Below, in pieces: positions 44,348-52,685 of a stretch of 64,000 nt of DNA. The notes under the pieces are model-generated. The model did not search any database. It worked only from the letters and a program-made list of their open reading frames with translations, and was not told where the DNA came from. Made by a program: the position numbers and the translations under genes. The stretch is from NCBI RefSeq assembly GCF_002368115.1, contig NZ_AP018316.1, positions 204,268 to 268,267 of the forward strand. Reading direction: 5' to 3'. Within the stretch, counting starts at the first letter, position 1. Each line of letters starts with the position of its first letter. Source of the DNA: Dolichospermum compactum NIES-806. GTDB taxonomy: Bacteria; Cyanobacteriota; Cyanobacteriia; Cyanobacteriales; Nostocaceae.

Positions 44348-45559
44348 ATGATTTTTGGCAAGTCTAAGATTATTATCTTTTTATGTCAGTTGTTTTTAGT
44401 TGCTGTTTTGGTTGTTTCTTGTCAAGGTTCTCAGAATAGTCCGGTTGTTAGTTCAGTTGATAATGGCTGTGTTCAAAAGTATGATTCTAATGTTGATTAT
44501 TTTCCCAATAAGGTGAAGGTTAATCATGCTATCGGCTTTGCAGTTGAATATTATAAAAACTACAAAGTCGTGACGATTAAAAATCCTTGGAAAAATGCTA
44601 AAACAGGTTTTAAATATGTTTTGGTTCAATGCGGTACACCGACACCACCAGGGTTTGAAAAGTCCCAAGTATTTACTACACCTGTAAGTTCTGTGATTTC
44701 TCTTTCTACAACTCATTTACCACATTTTTCTAAGTTAAATGTTGTTGATAAGTTAATCGGTGTTAGTGATATTAAACAAGTAACTACACCAGATTTTATT
44801 GACAGAATTAAGGCTGGTAAGGTGGTATCTGTTGGGAATAATTCTACTGTGAATGTGGAGAAAGTTTTAGAACTTAATCCTGAGTTAGTTACAACTTTTG
44901 GTACTGGAAATCAACAAACTGATAGTTTTCCTAAGTTGTTGGAAGCTGGGTTAAAGGTGGCGATAAATGCTGAATATATGGAAGATACTCCACTGGGGAG
45001 AAGTGAATGGTTAAAATTTACTGCTTTATTTTTTAATAAGGAGGAAGATGCGGAGAAAATATTTGCTGAAATTGCTAAGAAATACGCAGATATTGCTACT
45101 AAAGCTAAAGCTGTTAAAAATCGTCCGACTGTGTTTGTAGGCTTCAATTTTAAAGGGACTTGGCACACACCAGGTGGTAATAGTTATGTAGCCAAATATC
45201 TCGCTGATGCAGGTGCAAATTATCTCTGGAGTGAGGATAAATCTTCTGGTAGTTTACCTATATCTTTTGAAGCTGTTTTTGAACGCGCTGCTAATGCTGA
45301 TTATTGGTTGAATCTTAGACAATCTTGGCTAAGTTTAAAAGATGTTGTGACTGAAGATAATCGTTATGGTGATTTTAATGCTTTCAAAAAAGGAAATCTC
45401 TATAATAATAATGCTCGCCTTAGTCCCAATGGTGGTAATGATTACTGGCAAAGTGGGATTAGTAACCCTGATGTAGTTTTATCTGATTTAATTAAAATAT
45501 TTCATCCAGAAATATTACCAAATTATAACCTATTTTACTATCAAAAAGTGAATAAATAA
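44348..45559 (+). CDS. ABC transporter substrate-binding lipoprotein (BtuF/FepB-like)
   Basis: Periplasmic binding lipoprotein, 403 aa. Signal peptide with lipobox LVVSC (Cys25). The class III binding-protein fold shows in ISLSTTHLPHFSKLNVVDKLIGVSD, VNVEKVLELNPELVTTFGTGN and PTVFVGFNFKGTWHTPGGNSYVAKYLADAGA. The N-terminal ~100 residues before this are longer than in E. coli BtuF. It would hand ligand from the TonB receptor to the permease, whose ATG overlaps this stop (TAATG). Regulated with the riboswitch set. Confidence 0.87.
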   Translation: MIFGKSKIIIFLCQLFLVAVLVVSCQGSQNSPVVSSVDNGCVQKYDSNVDYFPNKVKVNHAIGFAVEYYKNYKVVTIKNPWKNAKTGFKYVLVQCGTPTPPGFEKSQVFTTPVSSVISLSTTHLPHFSKLNVVDKLIGVSDIKQVTTPDFIDRIKAGKVVSVGNNSTVNVEKVLELNPELVTTFGTGNQQTDSFPKLLEAGLKVAINAEYMEDTPLGRSEWLKFTALFFNKEEDAEKIFAEIAKKYADIATKAKAVKNRPTVFVGFNFKGTWHTPGGNSYVAKYLADAGANYLWSEDKSSGSLPISFEAVFERAANADYWLNLRQSWLSLKDVVTEDNRYGDFNAFKKGNLYNNNARLSPNGGNDYWQSGISNPDVVLSDLIKIFHPEILPNYNLFYYQKVNK

Positions 45560-46647
45560 TGTTAATTAAAAAGCATGAGGTTATTAATAAATTTTTACTC
45601 TGGAAATTTATTAATAAGAAATATTTGATTTTTTCAATTTTACTAATCTGTTTAATTTTGGCATTTTTGCTGGATTTAGGATTTGGGGCTGTGAATATTC
45701 CCATTCATGAGGTTATGAATATCTTGCTGGGACAAGAAGCAGAAAAGACAACATGGACAAATATTATTCTCAAATTTCGTCTACCTAAAGCTTTAACTGC
45801 AACGTTAGCCGGTGCAGCTTTAGGGGTAAGTGGCTTGCAAATGCAAACTCTATTTAAAAATCCTTTAGCGGGTCCTTTTGTATTAGGAATTAGTTCCGGT
45901 GCAAGTTTAGGAGTAGCGTTGGTTTTACTGACAGCAAGTTTGACTGTACCGACGTTATTAACTGATTTAGGAATGATTGGTGATTTTAGTTTAGTTATAG
46001 CGGCAAGTTTTGGTGCAGCATCAGTATTAGGGTTGATGTTAGTTGTTTCTCGTCGTGTGCAAGACACAATGACGCTGTTAATTTTAGGTTTATTATTTGG
46101 ATATGCGACAAGTGCAATGGTAAGTATTTTGTTACAATTTAGTTCACAAGAACGGATTCAAAGTTATATAATGTGGACTTTTGGCAGTTTTACTGGGGTA
46201 ACTTGGCAACAATTAGCTATTTTAACTCCAGTTATTTGTGTAGGTTTATTAATTGCTGTGCTGCAATCAAAATCTTTAAATGCACTTTTATTAGGTGAAT
46301 CTTATGCACGCAGTTTAGGGTTAACAGTCCAAAAAACCAGATTTTCTGTGATTAGCAGTGCTTCTATATTAGCGGGAGCGATTACTGCTTTTTGTGGTCC
46401 GATAGCATTTTTAGGTGTGGCAATTCCCCATCTTTGTCGTAGTCTTTTTAATACTTCAGATCATCGGATATTAATTCCTAGTGTCATAATCATGGGGGCA
46501 ATTTTAGCTTTATTTGCTGATTTGGTTTCCCAAATTCTGATAAATCAAATGGTTTTACCTTTAAATGCTATTACTGCTTTGATAGGAACTCCTGTTGTTA
46601 CTTGGGTAATTCTACAACGTAACTCTAGAAAATCTTTTCCGTCATGA
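45559..46647 (+). CDS. FecCD-family ABC permease (BtuC-like)
   Basis: A 362 aa inner-membrane permease with about ten hydrophobic segments. Family signatures: FRLPKALTATLAGAALGVSGLQMQTLFKNPLAGPFVLGISSGASLGVA and FCGPIAFLGVAIPHLCR, followed by the NAITALIGTPVVTWVIL end. The family carries iron siderophores, haem or vitamin B12; the riboswitch points to B12-like ligands. Stop and start overlaps on both sides (1 and 4 bases) show one operon. Confidence 0.9.
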   Translation: MLIKKHEVINKFLLWKFINKKYLIFSILLICLILAFLLDLGFGAVNIPIHEVMNILLGQEAEKTTWTNIILKFRLPKALTATLAGAALGVSGLQMQTLFKNPLAGPFVLGISSGASLGVALVLLTASLTVPTLLTDLGMIGDFSLVIAASFGAASVLGLMLVVSRRVQDTMTLLILGLLFGYATSAMVSILLQFSSQERIQSYIMWTFGSFTGVTWQQLAILTPVICVGLLIAVLQSKSLNALLLGESYARSLGLTVQKTRFSVISSASILAGAITAFCGPIAFLGVAIPHLCRSLFNTSDHRILIPSVIIMGAILALFADLVSQILINQMVLPLNAITALIGTPVVTWVILQRNSRKSFPS

Positions 46648-47654
46648 GTAACTCAATTCTGGAAACTCATAATTTAACTATTGGTTATAAGACTTCCCAG
46701 AAAACTATTCGGAATGTTGCATCTAATATTTCTACCTCTTTGCAAACAGGAGAATTAGTTTGTCTACTTGGTCCTAATGGTGCGGGTAAGTCTACATTAT
46801 TGCGCACTCTGGCAGGAATGCAGCCACCAATTGCTGGGGAAGTCAAACTTTTAGAAAATGATATTTACAAGTTACCACCACAAGAATTAGCAAAACGTTT
46901 AAGTTTGGTATTGACTGAAAAAATTGATGTGGGAATGTTATCAGCTTACGCTTTGGTGAGTATGGGCAGATATCCTTATACTGACTGGTGGGGAAAGTTA
47001 TCATCTGAAGATGAAGAGATTATTAATTGGGCGATAAAATCTGTGGGGGCGGTAAATTTAGCCCAACGGAATGTGAGTGAATTAAGTGATGGTGAACGAC
47101 AAAAAATCATGATTGCTAGAGCTTTAGCACAGTCGCCTATGGTGATGCTATTGGATGAACCTACAGCATTTTTAGATTTACCACGTCGGGTGGAAATTAT
47201 GCAATTATTACGTCAATTAGCAAGGGATATAAATCAGGCAATTTTGCTTTCTACCCATGATTTAGATTTAGCTTTACGTCTTGCTGATAAAATTTGGCTA
47301 TTAGGAAATAATGGTATTCTCCACGTTGGCGCACCGGAAGATTTGATATTAAATGGTATATTTGCTGATGCTTTCCGCACTGAAGGTGTAGAATTTAATA
47401 TTTTTTCTGGGGAATTTAATCTGCATATACCTGAAAAAGGAACAGTTAATTTGATAGGTGAAGATATTGCGACTATTTGGACAATTCGTGCTTTAGAAAG
47501 AGTAGGATTTACAGTGTTACAAGGTGGTAAATCTGCACAAATTACAGTAGAAGTTATTTCTAGTCCTCAAGAGGTTTTTTGGAAAGTCAGGAAATATAAA
47601 GCTGTGTCTACATATTATTCTTTATATGAAGTAATTAAATTTTTAAGTTTTTAA
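46644..47654 (+). CDS. ABC transporter ATPase (BtuD/FecE-like) with C-terminal extension
   Basis: A 336 aa ATPase. Walker A is GPNGAGKST near residue 46, the signature is LSDGERQKIMIARAL, and Walker B is VMLLDEPTAFLDLP, with STHDLDL as the switch. About 85 residues follow the normal end of the family (~250 aa), including NLIGEDIATIWTIRALERVGF and ITVEVISSPQEVFWKV. That extension is unrecognised and could be a ligand-sensing or regulatory part. It overlaps the permease stop by 4 bases. Last gene of the set. Confidence 0.9.
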   Translation: MSNSILETHNLTIGYKTSQKTIRNVASNISTSLQTGELVCLLGPNGAGKSTLLRTLAGMQPPIAGEVKLLENDIYKLPPQELAKRLSLVLTEKIDVGMLSAYALVSMGRYPYTDWWGKLSSEDEEIINWAIKSVGAVNLAQRNVSELSDGERQKIMIARALAQSPMVMLLDEPTAFLDLPRRVEIMQLLRQLARDINQAILLSTHDLDLALRLADKIWLLGNNGILHVGAPEDLILNGIFADAFRTEGVEFNIFSGEFNLHIPEKGTVNLIGEDIATIWTIRALERVGFTVLQGGKSAQITVEVISSPQEVFWKVRKYKAVSTYYSLYEVIKFLSF

Positions 47655-47815
47655 ATTCGTAATTATACAAAAAATTACCCTATTTATTTTTAATTTACTT
47701 AAGTAGGTTCGCATTGAAAATTGTCGTTATGGCAAGAGGCAAAGGGCAGGAGTGAAGAATCTGTGGGATTTTGATCTTTACAGTTTTAGACTCCGACTGG
47801 GAACGAGGATTGAGT

Positions 47816-48577
47816 TCAAAGCTGCCGATTTACTAGGGTAGCGCTGGCTTGATCAACTGGCATAAGTATGACTTCGTTAATATTAACGTGACTGGCTCTA
47901 GTGGCGCAGAAAAAGATCACATCAGCTACATCATCAGGAGTCAAGGGTTTAACGCCTGCATACACCTTTTTAGCTCGTTCTGTATCACCATGAAACCGGA
48001 CTTGACTAAATTCTGTTTCTATCATACCAGGATCTACAGATGTCACTCTCACAGGAGTTCCTAAAAGGTCTTGTTTTAAGCCTTCAGAAATGGCTTTAAC
48101 GGCGGCTTTTGTCCCACAATAGACATTACCACCAGGATAGGTTTGATGTCCGGCAATAGAACCGATATTGATGACATGACCATGATTCCGTTCTACCATT
48201 CCTGGGACAATATAACGGGTAAGGTAAAGTAAACCTTTGATATTAGTATCTATCATTTCTTCCCAGTCTTGAAAATCGCCTTCTTGCAATTTACTTAAAC
48301 CGCGACTTAAACCGGCATTGTTAATGAGAATATCAATATTTTTCCAAGATGAGGGTAAGTTAGTAATAGCTGATTCTACAGCCAAGCGATCGCACACATC
48401 AAGTTGTAATAAATGGATTTTCTCTGATGGAATATCTAATGAATTAGCTAATTGCTGTAACCGTTCCCACCGTCGTGCGGCTAAAATCAGCTTTGCACCA
48501 GCATGAGCAAAAATTCTCGCACAAGCAGCGCCAATACCGCTACTTGCACCGGTAATGAAAACAATTTGGTTTTGCAT
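47816..48577 (-). CDS. SDR-family NADP-dependent oxidoreductase (YdfG-like)
   Basis: A 253 aa classical short-chain dehydrogenase. The cofactor loop is ITGASSGIGAACARIF, then LAARRWERL (Arg suggests NADPH), NNAG, and the catalytic VINIGSIAGHQ...YCGTKAA with Ser, Tyr and Lys. It resembles the L-allo-threonine/3-hydroxy acid dehydrogenase YdfG group, but substrate cannot be given. It converges with the BtuD-like gene and follows the NTF2-like gene on the same strand by 57 bp. Confidence 0.88.
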   Translation of the reverse strand: MQNQIVFITGASSGIGAACARIFAHAGAKLILAARRWERLQQLANSLDIPSEKIHLLQLDVCDRLAVESAITNLPSSWKNIDILINNAGLSRGLSKLQEGDFQDWEEMIDTNIKGLLYLTRYIVPGMVERNHGHVINIGSIAGHQTYPGGNVYCGTKAAVKAISEGLKQDLLGTPVRVTSVDPGMIETEFSQVRFHGDTERAKKVYAGVKPLTPDDVADVIFFCATRASHVNINEVILMPVDQASATLVNRQL

Positions 48578-48634
48578 AGAGTTGTCAGTTGTTCGTTGTT
48601 AGTATACTCTTGACCAATGACTAATGACTAATAA

Positions 48635-49447
48635 TTACTTCTTAACCACCTGTAACCGTTGAGTAATAATAGTCATATCTTCACCTCGGCGAATTACAGC
48701 GGAAATCCATTGAGGTCCGGGAGTAGAAGGTGCGCGTCCTATTTTGAAGAGTCCACCAGAATTGAGAAATTCTAAATTTGCAATTGTGGGGTTGAGGAGT
48801 TTACTGCTTTGAATGGGTTCTTCTATGGCTGTTCCCAAGAGAAAATCTTCACCTAATGGTTCTTGGACAATGGCATCAAAACTATATTTTTCCCCAACTT
48901 TTACCTGTTGTGGTAATTTAATTTCTACTTGGGGTGGTTTACTACCAGCGGTTAGTTGAGTCCGTTCTGATAGAATATCTTGCTGAACGATTTTTGCACC
49001 TGCGATTTTTTGCCGCGATTTAATTGTAGATTGCAGAGTTAAATTATTATTACCTGATGCTGGTAAACCGCTAATTGTGGTGACAGTATTCGCAATAATT
49101 GTATTGCCTTCCGATTTCCAAGATTCTAGCTTGGTTGTGTAACGTAATTTGGGATATCGTTTCCAAAGTCCTGTTAAGGCTTGTTCCATTGCTTTGCGAT
49201 TTAAGCCGTCACCATGAGTAAATTTAGGGCTATAAAATTCCATGACACCGTTCACATTACCTTGATTAGCAGCATTATCAATTTGTGTTAATAGGTTAGT
49301 TAGTGTAGCAGAAGCATTTGCGGGTTGACCGGCTTGCACCAATTGCCAAGTGCTGGATAAACCAATTGCTAGTACGCTGGAAATTAGGGAAATACTAAGG
49401 CTTAATGTTTTGTTACGTTTCATTAATAAGGGGATAATTTTAGTCAT
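48635..49447 (-). CDS. Secreted NTF2-like (DUF4440/SnoaL-type) protein
   Basis: A 270 aa protein with an N-terminal hydrophobic signal (LSLSISLISSVLAIGLS) and then an NTF2-like fold: LTQIDNAANQGNVNGVMEFYSPKFTHGDGLNRKAM and LTGLWKRYPKLRYTT. The C-terminal half has a beta-rich part (VEIKLPQQVKVGEKYSFDAIV). Function is unknown. The frame opens with TTG 49477; I take ATG 49447, but ATG 49423 would put the signal peptide exactly at the start. Divergent from murG. Confidence 0.75.
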   Translation of the reverse strand: MTKIIPLLMKRNKTLSLSISLISSVLAIGLSSTWQLVQAGQPANASATLTNLLTQIDNAANQGNVNGVMEFYSPKFTHGDGLNRKAMEQALTGLWKRYPKLRYTTKLESWKSEGNTIIANTVTTISGLPASGNNNLTLQSTIKSRQKIAGAKIVQQDILSERTQLTAGSKPPQVEIKLPQQVKVGEKYSFDAIVQEPLGEDFLLGTAIEEPIQSSKLLNPTIANLEFLNSGGLFKIGRAPSTPGPQWISAVIRRGEDMTIITQRLQVVKK

Positions 49448-49532
49448 AAGGAAGATTTTACTGATTTGATGATACAAGATAAGGAATTTGTTTTATCTTA
49501 ATGAAACTGGGAGATAAATGGTATAGTCGGGA

Positions 49533-50606
49533 ATGGTAAATCCATCAATTAAATTACTTATAGCAGCTAGTGGGACAGGTGGACACTTGTTTCCTGCGAT
49601 CGCATTGGCAGAAAAACTGCCAGAATACAATATTGAATGGCTGGGTGTGCCAAATAGGCTAGAAACTCAGTTAGTTCCCAAGATATATCCTTTAAATACG
49701 GTTGCTGTTGAAGGGTTTCAGCAAGGTTTGAGTCTTGGTTCTGTCCGCACTTTATGGAAACTAATCAGTTCGATTCTTCAAGTTAGACGGATTTTGCAAC
49801 AAGGAAAGTTCCAAGGAGTTTTCACCACAGGGGGTTATATTGCCGGTCCTGCGGTGATTGCAGCGCGTTCTTTGGGTTTACCTGTGGTTTTTCATGAATC
49901 CAATGCAATACCGGGTAAAGTTACCCGCTTTTTTGGTCCTTGGTGTAAGGCTGTGGCAATAGGATTTGACGTAACTACTCAATATTTACCTGGGACAAAA
50001 ACTGTCTGTGTGGGTACTCCTGTGCGGTCTCAATTTTTAGATGAAGCTGTTAATAACACTTTAGATTTACCTATTCCTGATGGTGTGCCTCTAATTGTGG
50101 TGTTTGGTGGTAGTCAAGGGGCTGTAGCTGTAAATAAATTAGTCCGACAGTCTGCGGACGCTTTGTTTCAAGCCGGTGCTTATATTGTGCATCTAACAGG
50201 GGATAATGATCCTGATATTCATAGTCTTCAACATCCTCAATATATCGCCTTGGCTTTTTATGATCATATGGCGGCTTTGTTGCGAAGAGCTAATTTAGCT
50301 ATTAGTCGTTCTGGCGCGGGTAGCTTGACAGAATTGGCAGTTTGTGGTGTTCCATCAATTTTGATCCCCTATCCCTTTGCGGCGGAAGATCATCAATCTT
50401 ATAATGCGGCAGTATTTACTCAGGCTGGTGCGGCTTTGTCCTTTAAACAGTCGGATTTAACTCCAGAAATATTTACAACTCAGGTGTTGAATTTGTTGCA
50501 GTCTCGGACGGAATTAGGGAAAATGGCAGAGAAAGCCGCATCAATCGCTGTTCCTGATAGTGCAGATAAATTGGCGACTTTGGTGAGAGAGGCGATCGAA
50601 AATTAA
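49533..50606 (+). CDS. murG: Undecaprenyl-PP-MurNAc-pentapeptide GlcNAc transferase
   Basis: Makes lipid II from lipid I at the inner face of the membrane. 357 aa, family length. N-terminal ASGTGGHLFPAIALAEKL is the GGxG lipid-facing loop. FTTGGYIAGPAVIAA and HESNAIPGKVTRFF follow. The UDP-GlcNAc site is in VVFGGSQGAVAVNKLV and SRSGAGSLTELAVCGVPSILIPYPFAAEDHQ. The ATG at 49533 has a weak GGGA site just before it. It is not part of a mur cluster here, as is common in cyanobacteria. Confidence 0.95.
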   Translation: MVNPSIKLLIAASGTGGHLFPAIALAEKLPEYNIEWLGVPNRLETQLVPKIYPLNTVAVEGFQQGLSLGSVRTLWKLISSILQVRRILQQGKFQGVFTTGGYIAGPAVIAARSLGLPVVFHESNAIPGKVTRFFGPWCKAVAIGFDVTTQYLPGTKTVCVGTPVRSQFLDEAVNNTLDLPIPDGVPLIVVFGGSQGAVAVNKLVRQSADALFQAGAYIVHLTGDNDPDIHSLQHPQYIALAFYDHMAALLRRANLAISRSGAGSLTELAVCGVPSILIPYPFAAEDHQSYNAAVFTQAGAALSFKQSDLTPEIFTTQVLNLLQSRTELGKMAEKAASIAVPDSADKLATLVREAIEN

Positions 50607-51096
50607 TTCCCATTAACTTAAAATAGTCATATCTAAATTGTGAGCATTTGGTGATATGGCGCGGTAAGATAGACAATATCTCTCAGATTTGCAACAATCG
50701 TTTACAAGCATAGCAGGTGACAGGAAGTGACAGGTGACAGTGCTAAAAGTCTTTTAGTGTCTAAGTTTTAGCATTGGTAGATGTCCTAACAGCATTGTCC
50801 GTTGCTATATTACAAAGATACAGCAGGAGTCAGGAGTCAGGAGTAAAACTGGTTTGCTGTCTGGCTTTGAATTTAGATTCTGTACCTCATTAATCTGTAA
50901 GTAACAACTCTAAAAGATTTACCAGCCGTCATGACGGTGGACTAATGGCTATATTTACATTGAACTAGGAAAATTGCGAACTTTTGTAGCGATAGTTTGA
51001 CTTTTATTATGAGAGAAGAGGACAAAGGGCATTTTCTCACCATGATAAAAGCCTGTTGTCATCAGTTGCTGATCTTCCCAATGTGACTAAGCTGAA
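50607..51096. other. Intergenic region between murG and the DUF502 gene
   Basis: No gene seen. It contains short GACAGGTGACAG and CAGGAGT repeats (about 50718-50740 and 50822-50843). A TGCTAAAA / TTTTAGCA inverted pair (50741-50773) and a CCGTCATGACGG palindrome (50926-50937) are also present. The first pair could terminate murG. Confidence 0.5.
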
Positions 51097-51882
51097 ATGG
51101 AAAATAATCACAACAGTTTGACGAAGCTAAATAACGATAATCGGGGTTTGGGAATGGAACGGTGGAAACAAGACTTAAAAAATGACCTGATTGCTGGTTT
51201 GCTGGTGGTAATTCCCCTCGCAACTACAATCTGGTTAACAATTACCATAGCTACCTGGGTAATTAACTTTCTCACCCAAGTTCCTAAACAACTGAATCCC
51301 TTTGATGGGTTAAATCCTATATTAGTAAATATACTTAATTTACTGGTAGGATTAGCCGTACCATTACTAAGTATTCTGGCTATTGGTTTAATGGCTAGAA
51401 ATATTGCTGGTCGGTGGTTATTGGATTTTGGTGAACGGTTACTACAAGCGATTCCTCTGGCAGGACAGGTATATAAAACTCTCAAGCAACTATTAGAAAC
51501 CCTCCTAAAGGATTCTAATGGTAAATTTCGCCGAGTAGTTTTAGTAGAATACCCTCGTCCGGGCATTTGGGCGATCGCATTTGTCACCGGCGCAATTAGC
51601 AATGAAATCCAAAATCAAATATCCCGTCCCGTCCTCAGTCTATTTATTCCCACTACCCCCAATCCCACAACAGGATGGTATGCAGTAGTACCAGAAGAGG
51701 ATGTAGTTAATCTCTCTATATCCGTTGAGGATGCTTTTAAGATAGTTGTGTCTGGCGGTATAGTCGCCCCTAATATTCAATTACCAGAGCTTTCTGGACT
51801 GTCAGCAGGATCATCTTTAGAAATACAACAGCGGGAAATTCCCGAAATTGAACCTAAACTCGATACCAACCTAGTAAAGTGA
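51097..51882 (+). CDS. DUF502 membrane protein
   Basis: A 261 aa protein with two N-terminal membrane helices (DLIAGLLVVIPLATTIWLTI and NLLVGLAVPLLSILAIGLMA). DUF502 sequences follow: GRWLLDFGERLLQAIPLAGQVYKTLKQLLETLL, VLVEYPRPGIWAIAFVTG and LFIPTTPNPTTGWYAVVPEEDV. The family resembles plant LCV/COV proteins; function in bacteria is unknown. It is followed at 71 bp by nusB and then ftsY, an order conserved in cyanobacteria, so co-transcription is likely. Confidence 0.88.
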   Translation: MENNHNSLTKLNNDNRGLGMERWKQDLKNDLIAGLLVVIPLATTIWLTITIATWVINFLTQVPKQLNPFDGLNPILVNILNLLVGLAVPLLSILAIGLMARNIAGRWLLDFGERLLQAIPLAGQVYKTLKQLLETLLKDSNGKFRRVVLVEYPRPGIWAIAFVTGAISNEIQNQISRPVLSLFIPTTPNPTTGWYAVVPEEDVVNLSISVEDAFKIVVSGGIVAPNIQLPELSGLSAGSSLEIQQREIPEIEPKLDTNLVK

Positions 51883-51953
51883 ACAAAAAATAGATAAGCT
51901 AATTGTTCATCTGTGCTAGAACTCATATATTTTTTATCATCCCAACTAACTGT

Positions 51954-52595
51954 ATGCAACGTCGTAAACCCCAACAAATAGCCCGTGAATTGGCTCTGTT
52001 AAGCCTTAGCCAATTACCCATTAACCCCAAGAAACTGGAAACCCTATCAGACGAGCAATTAGTCTCTAAGCTAGTTTTAGGGGCAGTCCGTACCCTGACA
52101 TTAGAGGTACAGGACACATTGAATAATGCCGCAGGCGAACTACAACGGAGCAATGATCGCCTATTAACTAGCGAAACGAGAGCCGCTGACTTAAATACAG
52201 CTAGAACTATGTTGAAAGAGGCAATTTCCTATACCCAAATAGCTATTAATCAATTAGGTACATCCGTTGATTTTCCTGAATTAATTCAGTTAGCTAATCA
52301 AGATAAGGAAGTTCGTAATTACGCTAAAGCTATTATTATTACCGTTAGTGAAAATCATCAGGCTATCGAAGAATCTATTTCTCATGCTTTAGTAGATTGG
52401 CAAGTTACCCGTTTAGCCCAAATTGATAGAGATATTTTGCAAATAGCCACCGCAGAAATAAAGTTTATGAAAGTTCCCGACAGCATTGCTATTAATGAAG
52501 CTGTAGAACTAGCTAAACGTTACAGTGGAGAAGACGGACACCGATTTATTAATGGTGTTCTCCGTCGAGTTAGCGAACAAAAACAACCTGTTTAA
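51954..52595 (+). CDS. nusB: Transcription antitermination factor NusB
   Basis: RNA-binding factor of the antitermination complex for rRNA operons, 213 aa, long for NusB (~140 in E. coli). The N-terminus has QRRKPQQIARELALLSLSQL with the RNA-binding Arg-rich stretch. The typical C-terminal half reads LAQIDRDILQIATAEI, PDSIAINEAVELAKRYSGEDGHRFINGVLRRV. An insertion of ~70 residues lies between. The frame is open from 51903, but ATG 51954 starts the conserved sequence. Second gene of DUF502-nusB-ftsY. Confidence 0.93.
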   Translation: MQRRKPQQIARELALLSLSQLPINPKKLETLSDEQLVSKLVLGAVRTLTLEVQDTLNNAAGELQRSNDRLLTSETRAADLNTARTMLKEAISYTQIAINQLGTSVDFPELIQLANQDKEVRNYAKAIIITVSENHQAIEESISHALVDWQVTRLAQIDRDILQIATAEIKFMKVPDSIAINEAVELAKRYSGEDGHRFINGVLRRVSEQKQPV

Positions 52596-52597
52596 AT

Positions 52598-52637
52598 TGG
52601 TCATTGGTCAGTTGTCATTAGTCAGTTGTCAGTTGCA
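52598..52637. repeat. Heptamer-type repeats between nusB and ftsY
   Basis: TTGGTCA, TTGTCAT, TTAGTCAG, TTGTCAG words in tandem, related to the 4742-4875 repeat but degenerate. A second set (CATTATCCATTACCTATTACC) follows at 52647-52670 before the ftsY ATG. Confidence 0.7.
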
Positions 52638-52685
52638 AAACTGTTACCCATTATCCATTACCTATTACCCATTCCCTAAACTACA

